Assembly: GCF_001683795.1 (NCBI RefSeq)
Contig: NZ_LIGX01000038.1
Coordinates: 1 to 64,000 of the forward strand
Length of the DNA stretch: 64,000 bases
Direction of reading: 5' to 3'
DNA from: Neoakkermansia glycaniphila
GTDB lineage: Bacteria; Verrucomicrobiota; Verrucomicrobiia; Verrucomicrobiales; Akkermansiaceae
The translations under genes and the position numbers were made by a program. Under the pieces are notes generated by a model that made no database searches, was not told the DNA's origin, and saw only the letters and a program-made list of their open reading frames with translations. Below, piece by piece: positions 44,097 through 51,760 of the stretch; position 1 is the stretch's first letter, and the number at the start of each line of letters is the position of its first letter.

Positions 44097-44633
44097 ATGA
44101 AAATTATAACTTTCAGTTTAATTTCCTGTTTTCTCGTTTCGTGTGGTAAAGAAGACAATCCGTACAATAAACAGCTGGAAGAAAATGCAAAACAGATAGC
44201 GCGGCTTGAACGGGAAATACATCAGGAACGCTTGAAGGAAGAGCAGCGGCAACGGCAAGCTGAAAGGCAAGCAGCAGAGAACGAAAAAAACAGAATCAAG
44301 GCAGGTGAAATAGCCACCGCGAAGGCATTCAAAGAAACATCTGCACGATCAGCCCAAACTGAAGAAGAAATCAGAAATTTTAAATTAGACGGATTACTCG
44401 CAATAGTCCAAGGTAAAGAGGCGAGGGATGAAATAGCTCATACTTGGGCTTATCGATTCAAAAATAGAATTAGCGAAGAACGTTCCAAATCATATCTGAC
44501 TCTGCACAATAAACTGTATCAGGAATACGAAGAACAAAAAATCACCAAGGAGGCATATCAGGAAGCGATGAAAAACGCGATGGAAGAATCGAAAAGGAAT
44601 CTTGAAGACTTGGAATATCAAATTAATAAATGA
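44097..44633 (+). CDS. Coiled-coil lipoprotein in prophage cargo
   Basis: 178 residues. ATG 44097 gives MKIITFSLISCFLVSCGKE, a classic lipoprotein signal with lipobox LVSC; ATG 44058 lies in frame upstream. After the Cys comes a long charged coiled coil (KQLEENAKQIARLEREIHQE; LKEEQRQRQAERQAAENEKN), then a helical domain. Membrane-anchored lipoproteins of prophages often block superinfection; that role is inference. It lies 53 bp after the 213-residue gene and overlaps the next gene by ATGA. Confidence 0.6.
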   Translation: MKIITFSLISCFLVSCGKEDNPYNKQLEENAKQIARLEREIHQERLKEEQRQRQAERQAAENEKNRIKAGEIATAKAFKETSARSAQTEEEIRNFKLDGLLAIVQGKEARDEIAHTWAYRFKNRISEERSKSYLTLHNKLYQEYEEQKITKEAYQEAMKNAMEESKRNLEDLEYQINK

Positions 44634-44905
44634 CACCCTCCTTATGGACATGGCAAATCGTGGCCTATCTATGCTGCGTAGCCATCGGCTGGCTGGCGCA
44701 TGATGCGTACAATCTCGCGACGAAGCCCGATCGGGTGCCGGAGCAAAAGAAATCCGCCGTGCGCTACTGGGTCAACACGAAGTGGAAAGCTGCCGGACGC
44801 ATCCATGTGGACGGCTGCAAATGGTACGGCATCGGCCATGGTTACTACACGGCCAATCCTCCCGCAGAAGCGGTGCCCTGCAAGTTATGCCAGCCGCAAA
44901 ACTAG
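44630..44905 (+). CDS. Small membrane-anchored protein with Cys/His-rich end
   Basis: 91 residues; start overlaps the lipoprotein stop (ATGA). A hydrophobic N-terminal segment (WTWQIVAYLCCVAIGWLAHD) anchors it. The C-terminal part (GRIHVDGCKWYGIGHGYYTA then PCKLCQPQN) has H-x3-C and C-x2-C that could bind a metal ion. GC content is back to the phage average. No family recognised. Confidence 0.55.
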   Translation: MTPSLWTWQIVAYLCCVAIGWLAHDAYNLATKPDRVPEQKKSAVRYWVNTKWKAAGRIHVDGCKWYGIGHGYYTANPPAEAVPCKLCQPQN

Positions 44906-44993
44906 CCTACGAAACAACGTGGGATAATGATGCAAACGCCTCACTGTGTATCGTATGGCACAATTTGCTTGTGACGTATGGTATCATGAGTGC

Positions 44994-45248
44994 ATGAGCG
45001 ACACCTTGCCCCCTGTAGAAGACCGTATCGGCGTGTACGATGCCATGGAGATACTGGGCTACAAGTCTCGCCACACGGTATTGTCCATGATCGGCGACGG
45101 CGTACTGATGGGGTGGAGGCGCCCCCGCGGCCGGAAATACATCCTGAGCCGCAGGCAGGTGGAACATCTGGACAAACAATTGATTGAAAAGGCCCGGCAA
45201 GACATGGAAGAACGCCGCGCCGTAAGCCAGCTGCTGCTGGACATCTGA
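44994..45248 (+). CDS. Small helix-turn-helix (excisionase/MerR-like) protein
   Basis: 84 residues from ATG 44994 (MSDTLPPVEDRIGVYDAMEI); the track upstream is non-coding. IGVYDAMEILGYKSRHTVLS then MIGDGVLMGWRRPRGRKYIL is a winged HTH of the excisionase/MerR type. A short helix (EHLDKQLIEKARQDMEERRA) follows. It lies before the late genes and could regulate them. A strong terminator lies 36 bp after its stop. Since there is no integrase, a true excisionase role is unlikely. Confidence 0.6.
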   Translation: MSDTLPPVEDRIGVYDAMEILGYKSRHTVLSMIGDGVLMGWRRPRGRKYILSRRQVEHLDKQLIEKARQDMEERRAVSQLLLDI

Positions 45249-45284
45249 TCCGCGCCATCCTCTCTGTCCACAGGCTGAAAACCG

Positions 45285-45311
45285 ACCGCACCGCGATGGT
45301 GCGGTTTTTTT
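45285..45311 (+). terminator. Intrinsic terminator before the late genes
   Basis: ACCGCACC (45285-45292), loop GCGAT, GGTGCGGT (45298-45305), followed by a run of seven T. A perfect 8-bp stem. It ends the rightward repressor/cargo transcript, so the late genes need their own promoter beyond it. Confidence 0.85.
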
Positions 45312-45361
45312 GTGCGTTTTGTGCAAAACGTGTATTTTGTGCGTTTTGTGCGTTTTGTGCA
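45311..45361. repeat. TTTTGTGC repeat tract
   Basis: TTTTGTGC recurs about four times, interrupted by AAAACGTG near the centre, directly behind the terminator. GTTTTGTGC-AAAACG forms a small inverted pair. Low complexity; function unknown. Confidence 0.55.
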
Positions 45362-45403
45362 TCGGCAGCATGTCGATTGAAAAACCTGTGGCAAGCTGTG
45401 TGC

Positions 45404-45718
45404 ATGTCCAGGCCGTCCATGATCCGCACGATCGCCCACACCGTCGCTCAATGGGTGAGGTATCGTCGCTGCATGGGCCTGCTCGGAACACCCGAATACC
45501 CGGCCACGGGCTGCCCTTGCCGCCATCATCGTGCTGCCAAGTCCCGTCCTGCCACCGTGCAGGGCGGGCACCCCGCCACGAACACGCCGGAAACAAACAC
45601 ATCCCATGAAACACTCAGCCACAGATTCCACGGATTGGCACTGATTTATTTTGTCGATCAATACTTTTGCTTTATCAAACCGGCAGTCGGCCGGATTCGG
45701 GTGCCCGGAAATCTGTGA
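45404..45718 (+). CDS. Possible small phage protein
   Basis: 104 codons from ATG 45404 (MSRPSMIRTIAHTVAQWVRY). The first 55 codons have the strong third-position GC of the phage late genes, and GCPCRHH might bind a metal. The last third runs into the ATCTGTG repeat and looks non-coding. Either a real gene with a repeat at its 3' end or chance. Weak call. Confidence 0.25.
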   Translation: MSRPSMIRTIAHTVAQWVRYRRCMGLLGTPEYPATGCPCRHHRAAKSRPATVQGGHPATNTPETNTSHETLSHRFHGLALIYFVDQYFCFIKPAVGRIRVPGNL

Positions 45719-45740
45719 ACCATCTGCGCCCATCTGTGGC
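45619..45740. repeat. ATCTGTG repeat element, copy A
   Basis: Left arm CCACAGATTCC with inverted motif; centre TTTATTTTGT; hairpin CCGGC-AGTCG-GCCGG (45680-45694); right arm ATCTGTG, ATCTGCG, ATCTGTGG. It matches copy B at 55367-55496 in order and spacing over about 120 bp. A REP/MITE-like intergenic element, probably of the host. Confidence 0.7.
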
Positions 45741-45767
45741 TAAAACCCTCATCCACCACACACGATC

Positions 45768-46382
45768 ATGAACACAGTCGCCTTATCCATCGGCCACAGC
45801 CCCCGCGACGGCGGAGCCGTCATGGCGGACGGCAGCCAGTCGGAATACCAGTACTGGCTGGAGCACGCCCCGAAAATCAAACGCATCCTGGAGCAGCAAT
45901 ACGGCATCTCCGCCGTCATCGTCAACCGCCTTGTCAACGGCGGCGGAACGACGCCCGGCCACGCCGCCGCAGCCTGCAACGCCACGGATGCCATCCTCGC
46001 CGTTGATCTCCATTTCAACTCATTCGAACCCGCATCCAACGGCACGGAAACCCTCTGCTGGTACAACAGCGCACGCGGCGAAACCGCCGCCCGGCACCTG
46101 CAGCGCGCCATCTGCGAATGCCTCGGCACGCGCGACCGCGGCATCATCTACGTCTGCCCGGACAAACGCACGGAAGCCATCATCGCCTCATCCGGCGTAC
46201 GTGCCGACAGCTCCCGCGCCGTCAGCTACTTCCAGAAAACCCGCATGGCCGCCATCATGATCGAACCCTGCTTCGGCGGCAGCAACCCGGGCGAATGCCG
46301 CCTCCTGCAGGACCGCGCGGACGCCCTCTGCGCCGCCATCGCCCAGGGCATCGCCGGAGCCGTCAAAGCCATCGCCGCCTGA
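45768..46382 (+). CDS. Endolysin: N-acetylmuramoyl-L-alanine amidase (Amidase_3)
   Basis: 204 residues. The Amidase_3 zinc site is present: SIGHSP near residue 7-12 (first His), SQSEYQYWLE (Glu), ILAVDLHFNSFEP (second His, near 87), and MIEPCFGG (catalytic Glu). It cleaves the amide between muramic acid and L-alanine of peptidoglycan. No signal peptide, so a holin or other membrane partner should release it; the next gene carries a membrane segment. It opens the late transcription unit. ATG 45768 has no Shine-Dalgarno sequence. Confidence 0.85.
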   Translation: MNTVALSIGHSPRDGGAVMADGSQSEYQYWLEHAPKIKRILEQQYGISAVIVNRLVNGGGTTPGHAAAACNATDAILAVDLHFNSFEPASNGTETLCWYNSARGETAARHLQRAICECLGTRDRGIIYVCPDKRTEAIIASSGVRADSSRAVSYFQKTRMAAIMIEPCFGGSNPGECRLLQDRADALCAAIAQGIAGAVKAIAA

Positions 46383-46386
46383 CGCC

Positions 46387-46800
46387 ATGATCGCCTCTCT
46401 CCCACTACTCCTCGCCGAAGCGGCCCCCGACGGCTACATCTCCGTCGCCACCGTCGCCGCCCTCATCGTCGCCATCCTCGGCGCGGCGGGGGCTGCCGGA
46501 TGGAAAGTCAACAAAACCGCGCGGGAAAAAGGAGCCGAAGAAGAACGCGCCCGCCTCAAAACGGACACCCTCATCTCGCCCACCCCGCTTCCCATCGTCA
46601 AGCACCCGGAATACATCACGCGCGACGAACACGCGAAACTGGAAGGCCGCGTCACCCGCCTGGAAGAAAAACACGAATCCGTCACCCGGCAAATCTTCGA
46701 CAGGCTCAACCCCATCGCCGAAACCGTCGCGGAAATGCGCGGCGAAATGAAAGGACTCCACCAGCTCCTCCAGCAAATCGCCTCCGCCTCGAAAAAATGA
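46387..46800 (+). CDS. Holin-like membrane protein with coiled coil
   Basis: 137 residues. One N-terminal hydrophobic segment (SVATVAALIVAILGAAGAAG) and a long helical tail (DEHAKLEGRVTRLEEKHESV; MKGLHQLLQQIASASKK). It starts 4 bp after the endolysin stop and overlaps the next small frame by ATGA, a lysis-cassette layout. A holin or spanin-inner-membrane role fits but is not proved; no holin family is recognised. Confidence 0.6.
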   Translation: MIASLPLLLAEAAPDGYISVATVAALIVAILGAAGAAGWKVNKTAREKGAEEERARLKTDTLISPTPLPIVKHPEYITRDEHAKLEGRVTRLEEKHESVTRQIFDRLNPIAETVAEMRGEMKGLHQLLQQIASASKK

Positions 46801-46862
46801 TCCCGCTCCTCCTCATCATCATCCTGGCCGCCTACGGCCGCAAACACCCCGCTGCATCATGA
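46797..46862 (+). CDS. 21-residue hydrophobic peptide in the lysis cassette
   Basis: ATG 46797 overlaps the upstream stop (ATGA), and the next gene's ATG 46859 overlaps its stop (ATGA). It encodes MIPLLLIIILAAYGRKHPAA plus Ser: a hydrophobic stretch then a basic end. Its stop-start overlap on both sides suggests translational coupling. It may be a small membrane lysis peptide, or just a coupling device between its neighbours. Confidence 0.45.
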   Translation: MIPLLLIIILAAYGRKHPAAS

Positions 46863-47122
46863 ACGAAGAACAGACACTCGCCGAAGTCAAACTGGCCATC
46901 ATGCGCACCCTGCGCGTCATCTCCGCACCCCTCCTGCTGCCGGACACCACCCTCCGCGCCCATGTCGACATCGCCCTGCCGACGCGCATCCCGGACGCAA
47001 CCTACAACGAAGCCGTCGCCGCCCTGAAAGTACGCGGCTACATCACCGGCACGCCGAACGAACTTGCCGGGTACAAATGGGCGCTCACCGACGCCGGACG
47101 CGTCGCCGCCCAGGAAATATGA
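46859..47122 (+). CDS. Small phage protein, possibly winged helix
   Basis: 87 residues. EVKLAIMRTLRVISAPLLLP, then DATYNEAVAALKVRGYITGT and a beta-hairpin-like end (ELAGYKWALTDAGRVAAQEI) suggest a small winged-helix fold. No named family recognised. It lies before the small terminase gene, separated by a repeat-containing gap. Confidence 0.55.
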   Translation: MNEEQTLAEVKLAIMRTLRVISAPLLLPDTTLRAHVDIALPTRIPDATYNEAVAALKVRGYITGTPNELAGYKWALTDAGRVAAQEI

Positions 47123-47189
47123 ACAGTGAAAAATGAAGAGTGAATAGTTAAAAATTATTACCTCTTACCTGATACCTCTTATCTGAATC
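47123..47189. repeat. Short AT-rich repeat segment
   Basis: AGTGAAAAATGAAGAGTGAA and ACCTCTTACCTGATACCTCT show two tandem-like motifs (GTGAA and TACCTCTTA, each twice) in a 67-bp gap. No hairpin or coding signal. Function unknown. Confidence 0.45.
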
Positions 47190-47750
47190 ATGGCCGCCAC
47201 CCCAAAAAAACTGCGATCGGACAGCGTCATCGGCTCCCTCCCTCCCGACATCCGGGCGGAAGTGGATGCCATGGTCGTCTCGAACGCATCGGGCAGAGCC
47301 ATACGCGACTACCTCGCGGAACAGGGCATCCGGTTATCCCTGAACAGCGTCCACCAATACATCAACCGCACGCAGGGGCAGGACGACCTGGCCACCCTGG
47401 CAGCCATCGCCCGCACCATCAACTCCGCCCCGACCGAAGGCATGACGGAAGCCATGCGGTGCCGCGTCAAACAGCGGGCCTTCGAATTCGCCCTGGACTC
47501 GTCGACCGATCCCAAGGCACTGGTGCAGCTGGTCAAACTCGTCAACGACTCGGAACGCGTCGGACTCATGCGCCGACAGGTCGAACTGGCTGAAATCCGT
47601 GCCGCCGAAGCCGTCCTGGCCAAAGCCATGTCGCCGGAAGTGCAGGAAATCCTGCACGGCGCCGCCACGCATGAGGAAAAAATCGCCATGCTCCGCCCGA
47701 TCCTCTTCGGCGAAACGAAGCCCTACACCCCCACCTTCACCGAAGCATGA
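47190..47750 (+). CDS. Small terminase subunit, Mu gp27-like (DUF3486)
   Basis: 186 residues. The N-terminal HTH region (IGSLPPDIRAEVDAMVVSNA, then GRAIRDYLAEQGIRLSLNSV and HQYINRT) fits the DUF3486 family of Mu gp27. A helical C-terminal half follows. Small terminases recognise the phage DNA packaging site and assist the large ATPase. Its stop overlaps the large-terminase ATG (ATGA), the expected pairing. Confidence 0.8.
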   Translation: MAATPKKLRSDSVIGSLPPDIRAEVDAMVVSNASGRAIRDYLAEQGIRLSLNSVHQYINRTQGQDDLATLAAIARTINSAPTEGMTEAMRCRVKQRAFEFALDSSTDPKALVQLVKLVNDSERVGLMRRQVELAEIRAAEAVLAKAMSPEVQEILHGAATHEEKIAMLRPILFGETKPYTPTFTEA

Positions 47751-49360
47751 AACCCGCCCCTTCCGTCAAACCCCTGATCCAGTTCAAGGCTTACCAGCAA
47801 GTAGCGTTCGCGTTGCGGATGCGCATTGCCTTCTTTTTGTGGAGACGCCAAGGCGGGAAATCCTATACGATTGCAGCCAAGGCTCTCGACCGGATGTTAT
47901 CCAAAGCAGGCCGCTCCTGCTTCTTCATCTCGGCATCTCTGAATGTAGGAAAAGAATTGCTGGAGAAGGAAGCAACCATCTGGCATGACGCCCTGCAGAA
48001 AATACACGATGCAGAAAACACCCTGAACGTGAGGCTGGGAGGAAACGTGGTGGACAGGAAAACACACCAACTGCTGGATGTATCCGATCTGGCAGAAATC
48101 ATGCAAAAGAATTCGGCCCAAATACGCATCTATCACAGCCGCACCCGCTATAGCCGAACATTGATATTACCGCCAAATCCGGCAACGGCACGAAGCTGGA
48201 CCGGAGACGTATTCGGTGACGAAGTCGGCTTTTGGCCCCATTGCCTCGAAGTACTGGATGCCGTCGAACCCATCATCGCCAGCAACCCCGAATTCATGAT
48301 GTGGATGTTTACCACTCCATCTAAAGAGGAAAAACACTACATGTACGACGTGTTGAATCCGGGAACACGCAAGTTCACACCGAACCCGGAAGGCAATTTC
48401 TACAAGACGGAAACGGGCTACCCCGTGCACCGGGTGGACGCATACGATGCCGCTCTGGCAGGAGTACCCCTCTACGATCCGCAAACCGGGGAAGCCGTGG
48501 ACTATGACACCTACCGGGCGCATTCCCTGGACAAACAATCGGCGGATCGCAACTATCTGTTGTCCTTCCTGCCCAGTGGCGAATCCGCCGTCAAACGCGC
48601 ATGGCTCGACCGTGCCCAGGAAAAAGGAAGCGGCACATGCACCGCCATCGACCTGGCCGGACAGGACGTCACCGCCAACAACATCGCCTCCCTGATCGGC
48701 ACGGCATGGGCGGACACCCTGACCGCCGACCCCTGCACCATGGGGCAGGACGTCGCCAGCACCACCAACAAAAAGTCCAACCCCTCGGCCCTCACCGTCC
48801 TGCAGAAAACGGACGGCATCTGCCATGCCCGCCTCATCGTCCGCTGGAAAACGGGAGACTACTACACCATGCAGGCGGCCATACGCCATGTGCTGCACCA
48901 GCTGGGGCGGGCCAACATCAGCGGCCTGTGGGTCGACTCGTCCAATGAAAAATTCTACTCCAACCTGCTGGCACGGGACATGCGCCACCACCTCAACGTC
49001 CGCGGCATCGCAGGCGGCGACAAAGTCCGCTACCAGGGCATGGACTCGGATGCCAAAACGGCCCTCGGCACCGCCTACTGCGCTGCTCTGGAAGACGGCA
49101 CGATCGCCTTGCCTCCCGGCCAATGGGTCGCGGAAGACCATCGCCTCGTCATCCGCAACGGCGCCCGCTTCGAAGCCGAAATCTCCAAGGAAGGCTACCA
49201 CGCCGACACCTTCGACTCCACCAAACTCGCCTACTGGGGCCACATCCGCCCCTCCTGCGACATGCTGCCGGAACCGATCGAACTTGCCCGGCCGGACATG
49301 CTGAACCCGTGGGATGCCTCCCTCCCCAACAACGCCGCATTACTCAACCGCCCGTTTTAA
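47747..49360 (+). CDS. Large terminase subunit, Mu gp28-like
   Basis: 537 residues. The ATPase domain has Walker A RRQGGKS at 33-39 and Walker B SWTGDVFGDEVGFWP near residue 150. A nuclease-like domain (RNase H fold) follows in the second half: MGQDVASTTNKKSNP with the first metal-binding Asp, then LWVDSSNEKF, then SKEGYHADTFDSTK. It translocates DNA into the procapsid and cuts it. The first 800 bp are lower in GC and codon bias than the rest, as if recombined from a related phage near 48500. Length fits. Confidence 0.85.
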   Translation: MKPAPSVKPLIQFKAYQQVAFALRMRIAFFLWRRQGGKSYTIAAKALDRMLSKAGRSCFFISASLNVGKELLEKEATIWHDALQKIHDAENTLNVRLGGNVVDRKTHQLLDVSDLAEIMQKNSAQIRIYHSRTRYSRTLILPPNPATARSWTGDVFGDEVGFWPHCLEVLDAVEPIIASNPEFMMWMFTTPSKEEKHYMYDVLNPGTRKFTPNPEGNFYKTETGYPVHRVDAYDAALAGVPLYDPQTGEAVDYDTYRAHSLDKQSADRNYLLSFLPSGESAVKRAWLDRAQEKGSGTCTAIDLAGQDVTANNIASLIGTAWADTLTADPCTMGQDVASTTNKKSNPSALTVLQKTDGICHARLIVRWKTGDYYTMQAAIRHVLHQLGRANISGLWVDSSNEKFYSNLLARDMRHHLNVRGIAGGDKVRYQGMDSDAKTALGTAYCAALEDGTIALPPGQWVAEDHRLVIRNGARFEAEISKEGYHADTFDSTKLAYWGHIRPSCDMLPEPIELARPDMLNPWDASLPNNAALLNRPF

Positions 49361-49363
49361 GCC

Positions 49364-51637
49364 ATGAGCACACCCGTACCGGATTCCCGCCCGCTGCACT
49401 TTTCCAGCCTCGACCTCCAGGAGATGTCCGTCTCCCGGGACCAATGGCTGGAACGCACCCACCCTCTGGACTACCTGACGCTCCCGATCATGCGGGATGC
49501 CGTCAACGAAGCCATGCGCGGAGCCTGGTCCAACATTCAGTGGATATGGCACAACATCGAACAGGCGGACACCTACCTTTCCGTCTGCGTGGACCGGCGG
49601 CTTGCCGCCCTGAAGAAACTGCGCTGGGACATTCGGCCCAAAGACGGCCTGACCGATGCCGAAGCCTGCCTCGCCGACGCCCAGGCACGCACGCTGACCG
49701 ACTTCTGCAACGCGATCGACAACATGGAAGAAGGCATCGCCGGACTGGCGCAGGCATCCTTCCGGCATTACCGCCACCTCCAGTTGCTTGAAACCGACAC
49801 CTCCCTCCGCCTGAACCTCACAGACAACTGGAACTGGTGCCGGGACGGGTACAAGGGACCCTGGCGCTGGAATCCGGAAGCCACCTACGGCGCCACGATC
49901 GGAAAGGATCTTCCCGTCTCCATGGACAGCATCATCACCCGCATCTGCCCCCGGCCCATCGACCAGGTGGCCATGCTGCTGGTATTCGACCGCAAGAACG
50001 GCAAATGCCAGCTGGCGGTATACAATGGCCGATACGGCACGCCGCCCATGTACATCATCATGCCCGACGGAATCTCGGAAGAACAGAAAAAAGCCTTCAT
50101 CGAATTCGGACGCCAGTGCCTCTCCAACAGTGCCGGAGTCCTGCCGCCCGGCAGCAAGGTGGAAACAGTCCAGCCCGGCTCCCTCGGCCCCGACTCTTTC
50201 ACGCGGTACATCGACATGGCCTCGCAGGAAATCGTCCTACGCTGCACGGGCGGCCTCATGACCATGCTCACGGCGCCGGGAGAAGGAACGACGACCTCCA
50301 CCGGCAACGCCCACCAGGACGCCTTCGATGCCATCGCCGCCGCCGAAGGGGAAGACATCGCCGCCCTCCTGCAACGGCATCTCTTCGCTCCGGCATTGAA
50401 CCAGTGGCACCCCGGCCAGCCGCATCTGGTCGAATTCACGCTCGCCCCGCTGGAAGACAAGGGCACCTCCGAAATCGTCCAGTCCATCGCCATGCTCGCC
50501 TCCGCAGGCTACCGCCTCACCGACGACCAAGTCGCAGAACTCACGGGGCTGGACGTCACCAGCGCCAACATGGACGCCCGAGCCATCTACGCCGCCAAGT
50601 CCGCAGGATTCGTGCCGACCCAACAAAGCCTGGAAGAACGAATGGGCATGCCTCTGGCTCCCGTGCCTCTCACGCCGGAGCAGCAGGCTGCCGGCATGCT
50701 CAACAGCATGCACCGTCGCTTTGCCCCCACCATGCTGTGGCCGCAGGCCCGCAGAGTGTATGACGCCGCCACGGCCGTACGCATGCACAACCTGTCTGCT
50801 CGCCCTGCCGCACAGGTGCAGCCGGAAGACGGCATCACCGCCGAACAGCGTGCCATCCTCACACGCCTCGCCTCCATGCCGCTCGACCCGGCCCGCATCG
50901 AGGCCAAGGCGGAAAGCCTTCGAAAGGCCCTGCAGGAAGCGATCGCGCCCTATGCGCCCGATGATGCCTCCGACGCAGCATCCCCCCATGCACGCCCGAT
51001 GCACGGCGCGGCACGGGGCACATCCGAACAGGATGGTGACAACCATGCGGCACAAAACGCGCAAACCTCCCCGGAAGACGAACCCGTCGCCGAAAATTAC
51101 GGCACCAGCGAAGGCGCCAAAAAGGGGTGGGACAAAAGAGGACGCGGCCGCAAAGACCTCAAAACCGGATTCGGCCATGCCGCCGTCGGCAAAACGGGAA
51201 CGGCCGAACAACTCGGCCTGGGCAGGCTGAAAGACATCTCGCCCGATCCCGCCTCGACTGCCAGCCACCCGGGCCGTGCCAAACGCGGCCTGACGCGCGG
51301 ATTCAGCGCCCGGAGTATCGACGGCCAGAACGTGCACTTCACGCGCGACGTCCTCGACCACTGGGAAGCGGCCGGGAAAACATCCACCGAACAGGCCCGC
51401 CGCCTGCGCCACCTCTCCGAAGCCGTCCGCGCCGTCAAAAGCCCTCACGAAATATGGGAAAACCCGCGCGACGGGCAACGCACGTACCTGCGCTCCTACA
51501 AGGATGCCTCCGGCCATTACGTCCTGGCGGGCTTCGTCGTCGGCAAAACGGGCAACGTACGCACCTACTTCCACAACCGCAGACTGTCCAGCATGGAAAA
51601 AACGAGAAAAGGAACCCTCAAATACAAACGGGACTGA
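49364..51637 (+). CDS. Portal protein (Mu gp29-like, DUF935) with C-terminal nuclease-like domain
   Basis: 757 residues. Residues 1 to about 510 match DUF935 portals: WLERTHPLDYLTLPIMRDAV, YLSVCVDRRLAALKKLRWDI, GLAQASFRHYRHLQL, ISEEQKKAFIEFGRQC and FDAIAAAEGEDIAALLQRHL. A variable linker (about 515-600, rich in Ala/Pro/Gln) leads to a C-terminal domain from about 640: FTRDVLDHWEAAGKTSTEQA, RTYLRSYKDASGHYVLAGFV and YFHNRRLSSMEKTRKGTLKY. That pattern resembles the Phage-Barnase-EndoU-ColicinE5/D-RelE-like nuclease (PBECR) group, usually at the end of gp30-type head proteins. The fusion to a portal is unusual; see findings. It starts 3 bp after the terminase stop. Confidence 0.8.
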   Translation: MSTPVPDSRPLHFSSLDLQEMSVSRDQWLERTHPLDYLTLPIMRDAVNEAMRGAWSNIQWIWHNIEQADTYLSVCVDRRLAALKKLRWDIRPKDGLTDAEACLADAQARTLTDFCNAIDNMEEGIAGLAQASFRHYRHLQLLETDTSLRLNLTDNWNWCRDGYKGPWRWNPEATYGATIGKDLPVSMDSIITRICPRPIDQVAMLLVFDRKNGKCQLAVYNGRYGTPPMYIIMPDGISEEQKKAFIEFGRQCLSNSAGVLPPGSKVETVQPGSLGPDSFTRYIDMASQEIVLRCTGGLMTMLTAPGEGTTTSTGNAHQDAFDAIAAAEGEDIAALLQRHLFAPALNQWHPGQPHLVEFTLAPLEDKGTSEIVQSIAMLASAGYRLTDDQVAELTGLDVTSANMDARAIYAAKSAGFVPTQQSLEERMGMPLAPVPLTPEQQAAGMLNSMHRRFAPTMLWPQARRVYDAATAVRMHNLSARPAAQVQPEDGITAEQRAILTRLASMPLDPARIEAKAESLRKALQEAIAPYAPDDASDAASPHARPMHGAARGTSEQDGDNHAAQNAQTSPEDEPVAENYGTSEGAKKGWDKRGRGRKDLKTGFGHAAVGKTGTAEQLGLGRLKDISPDPASTASHPGRAKRGLTRGFSARSIDGQNVHFTRDVLDHWEAAGKTSTEQARRLRHLSEAVRAVKSPHEIWENPRDGQRTYLRSYKDASGHYVLAGFVVGKTGNVRTYFHNRRLSSMEKTRKGTLKYKRD

Positions 51638-51760
51638 ACCAAAGAGGACCGGACGCGGGGGCGCCTCCCGCCGATCGGTCGTCCGCTCCTTAACTTGCAG
51701 GGCCGCCAGAGCAGATTTCCAAGCACACCATAGCACAACGCCACACAAAGTCAACACGCC

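Larger units (their letters stand above)
45249..45767. other. Region between cargo cassette and endolysin
   Basis: 519 bp. In order: the terminator at 45285-45311, a TTTTGTGC repeat tract (45311-45361), a possible small coding frame (45404-45718), and ATCTGTG repeat copy A (45619-45740). The late promoter is probably here but no consensus pair is clear. Confidence 0.55.

Noticed and set aside
44994..45248. Excisionase partner of a site-specific integrase
   Set aside because: The protein has a suitable fold but no integrase gene is visible and the phage encodes MuA/MuB for transposition.
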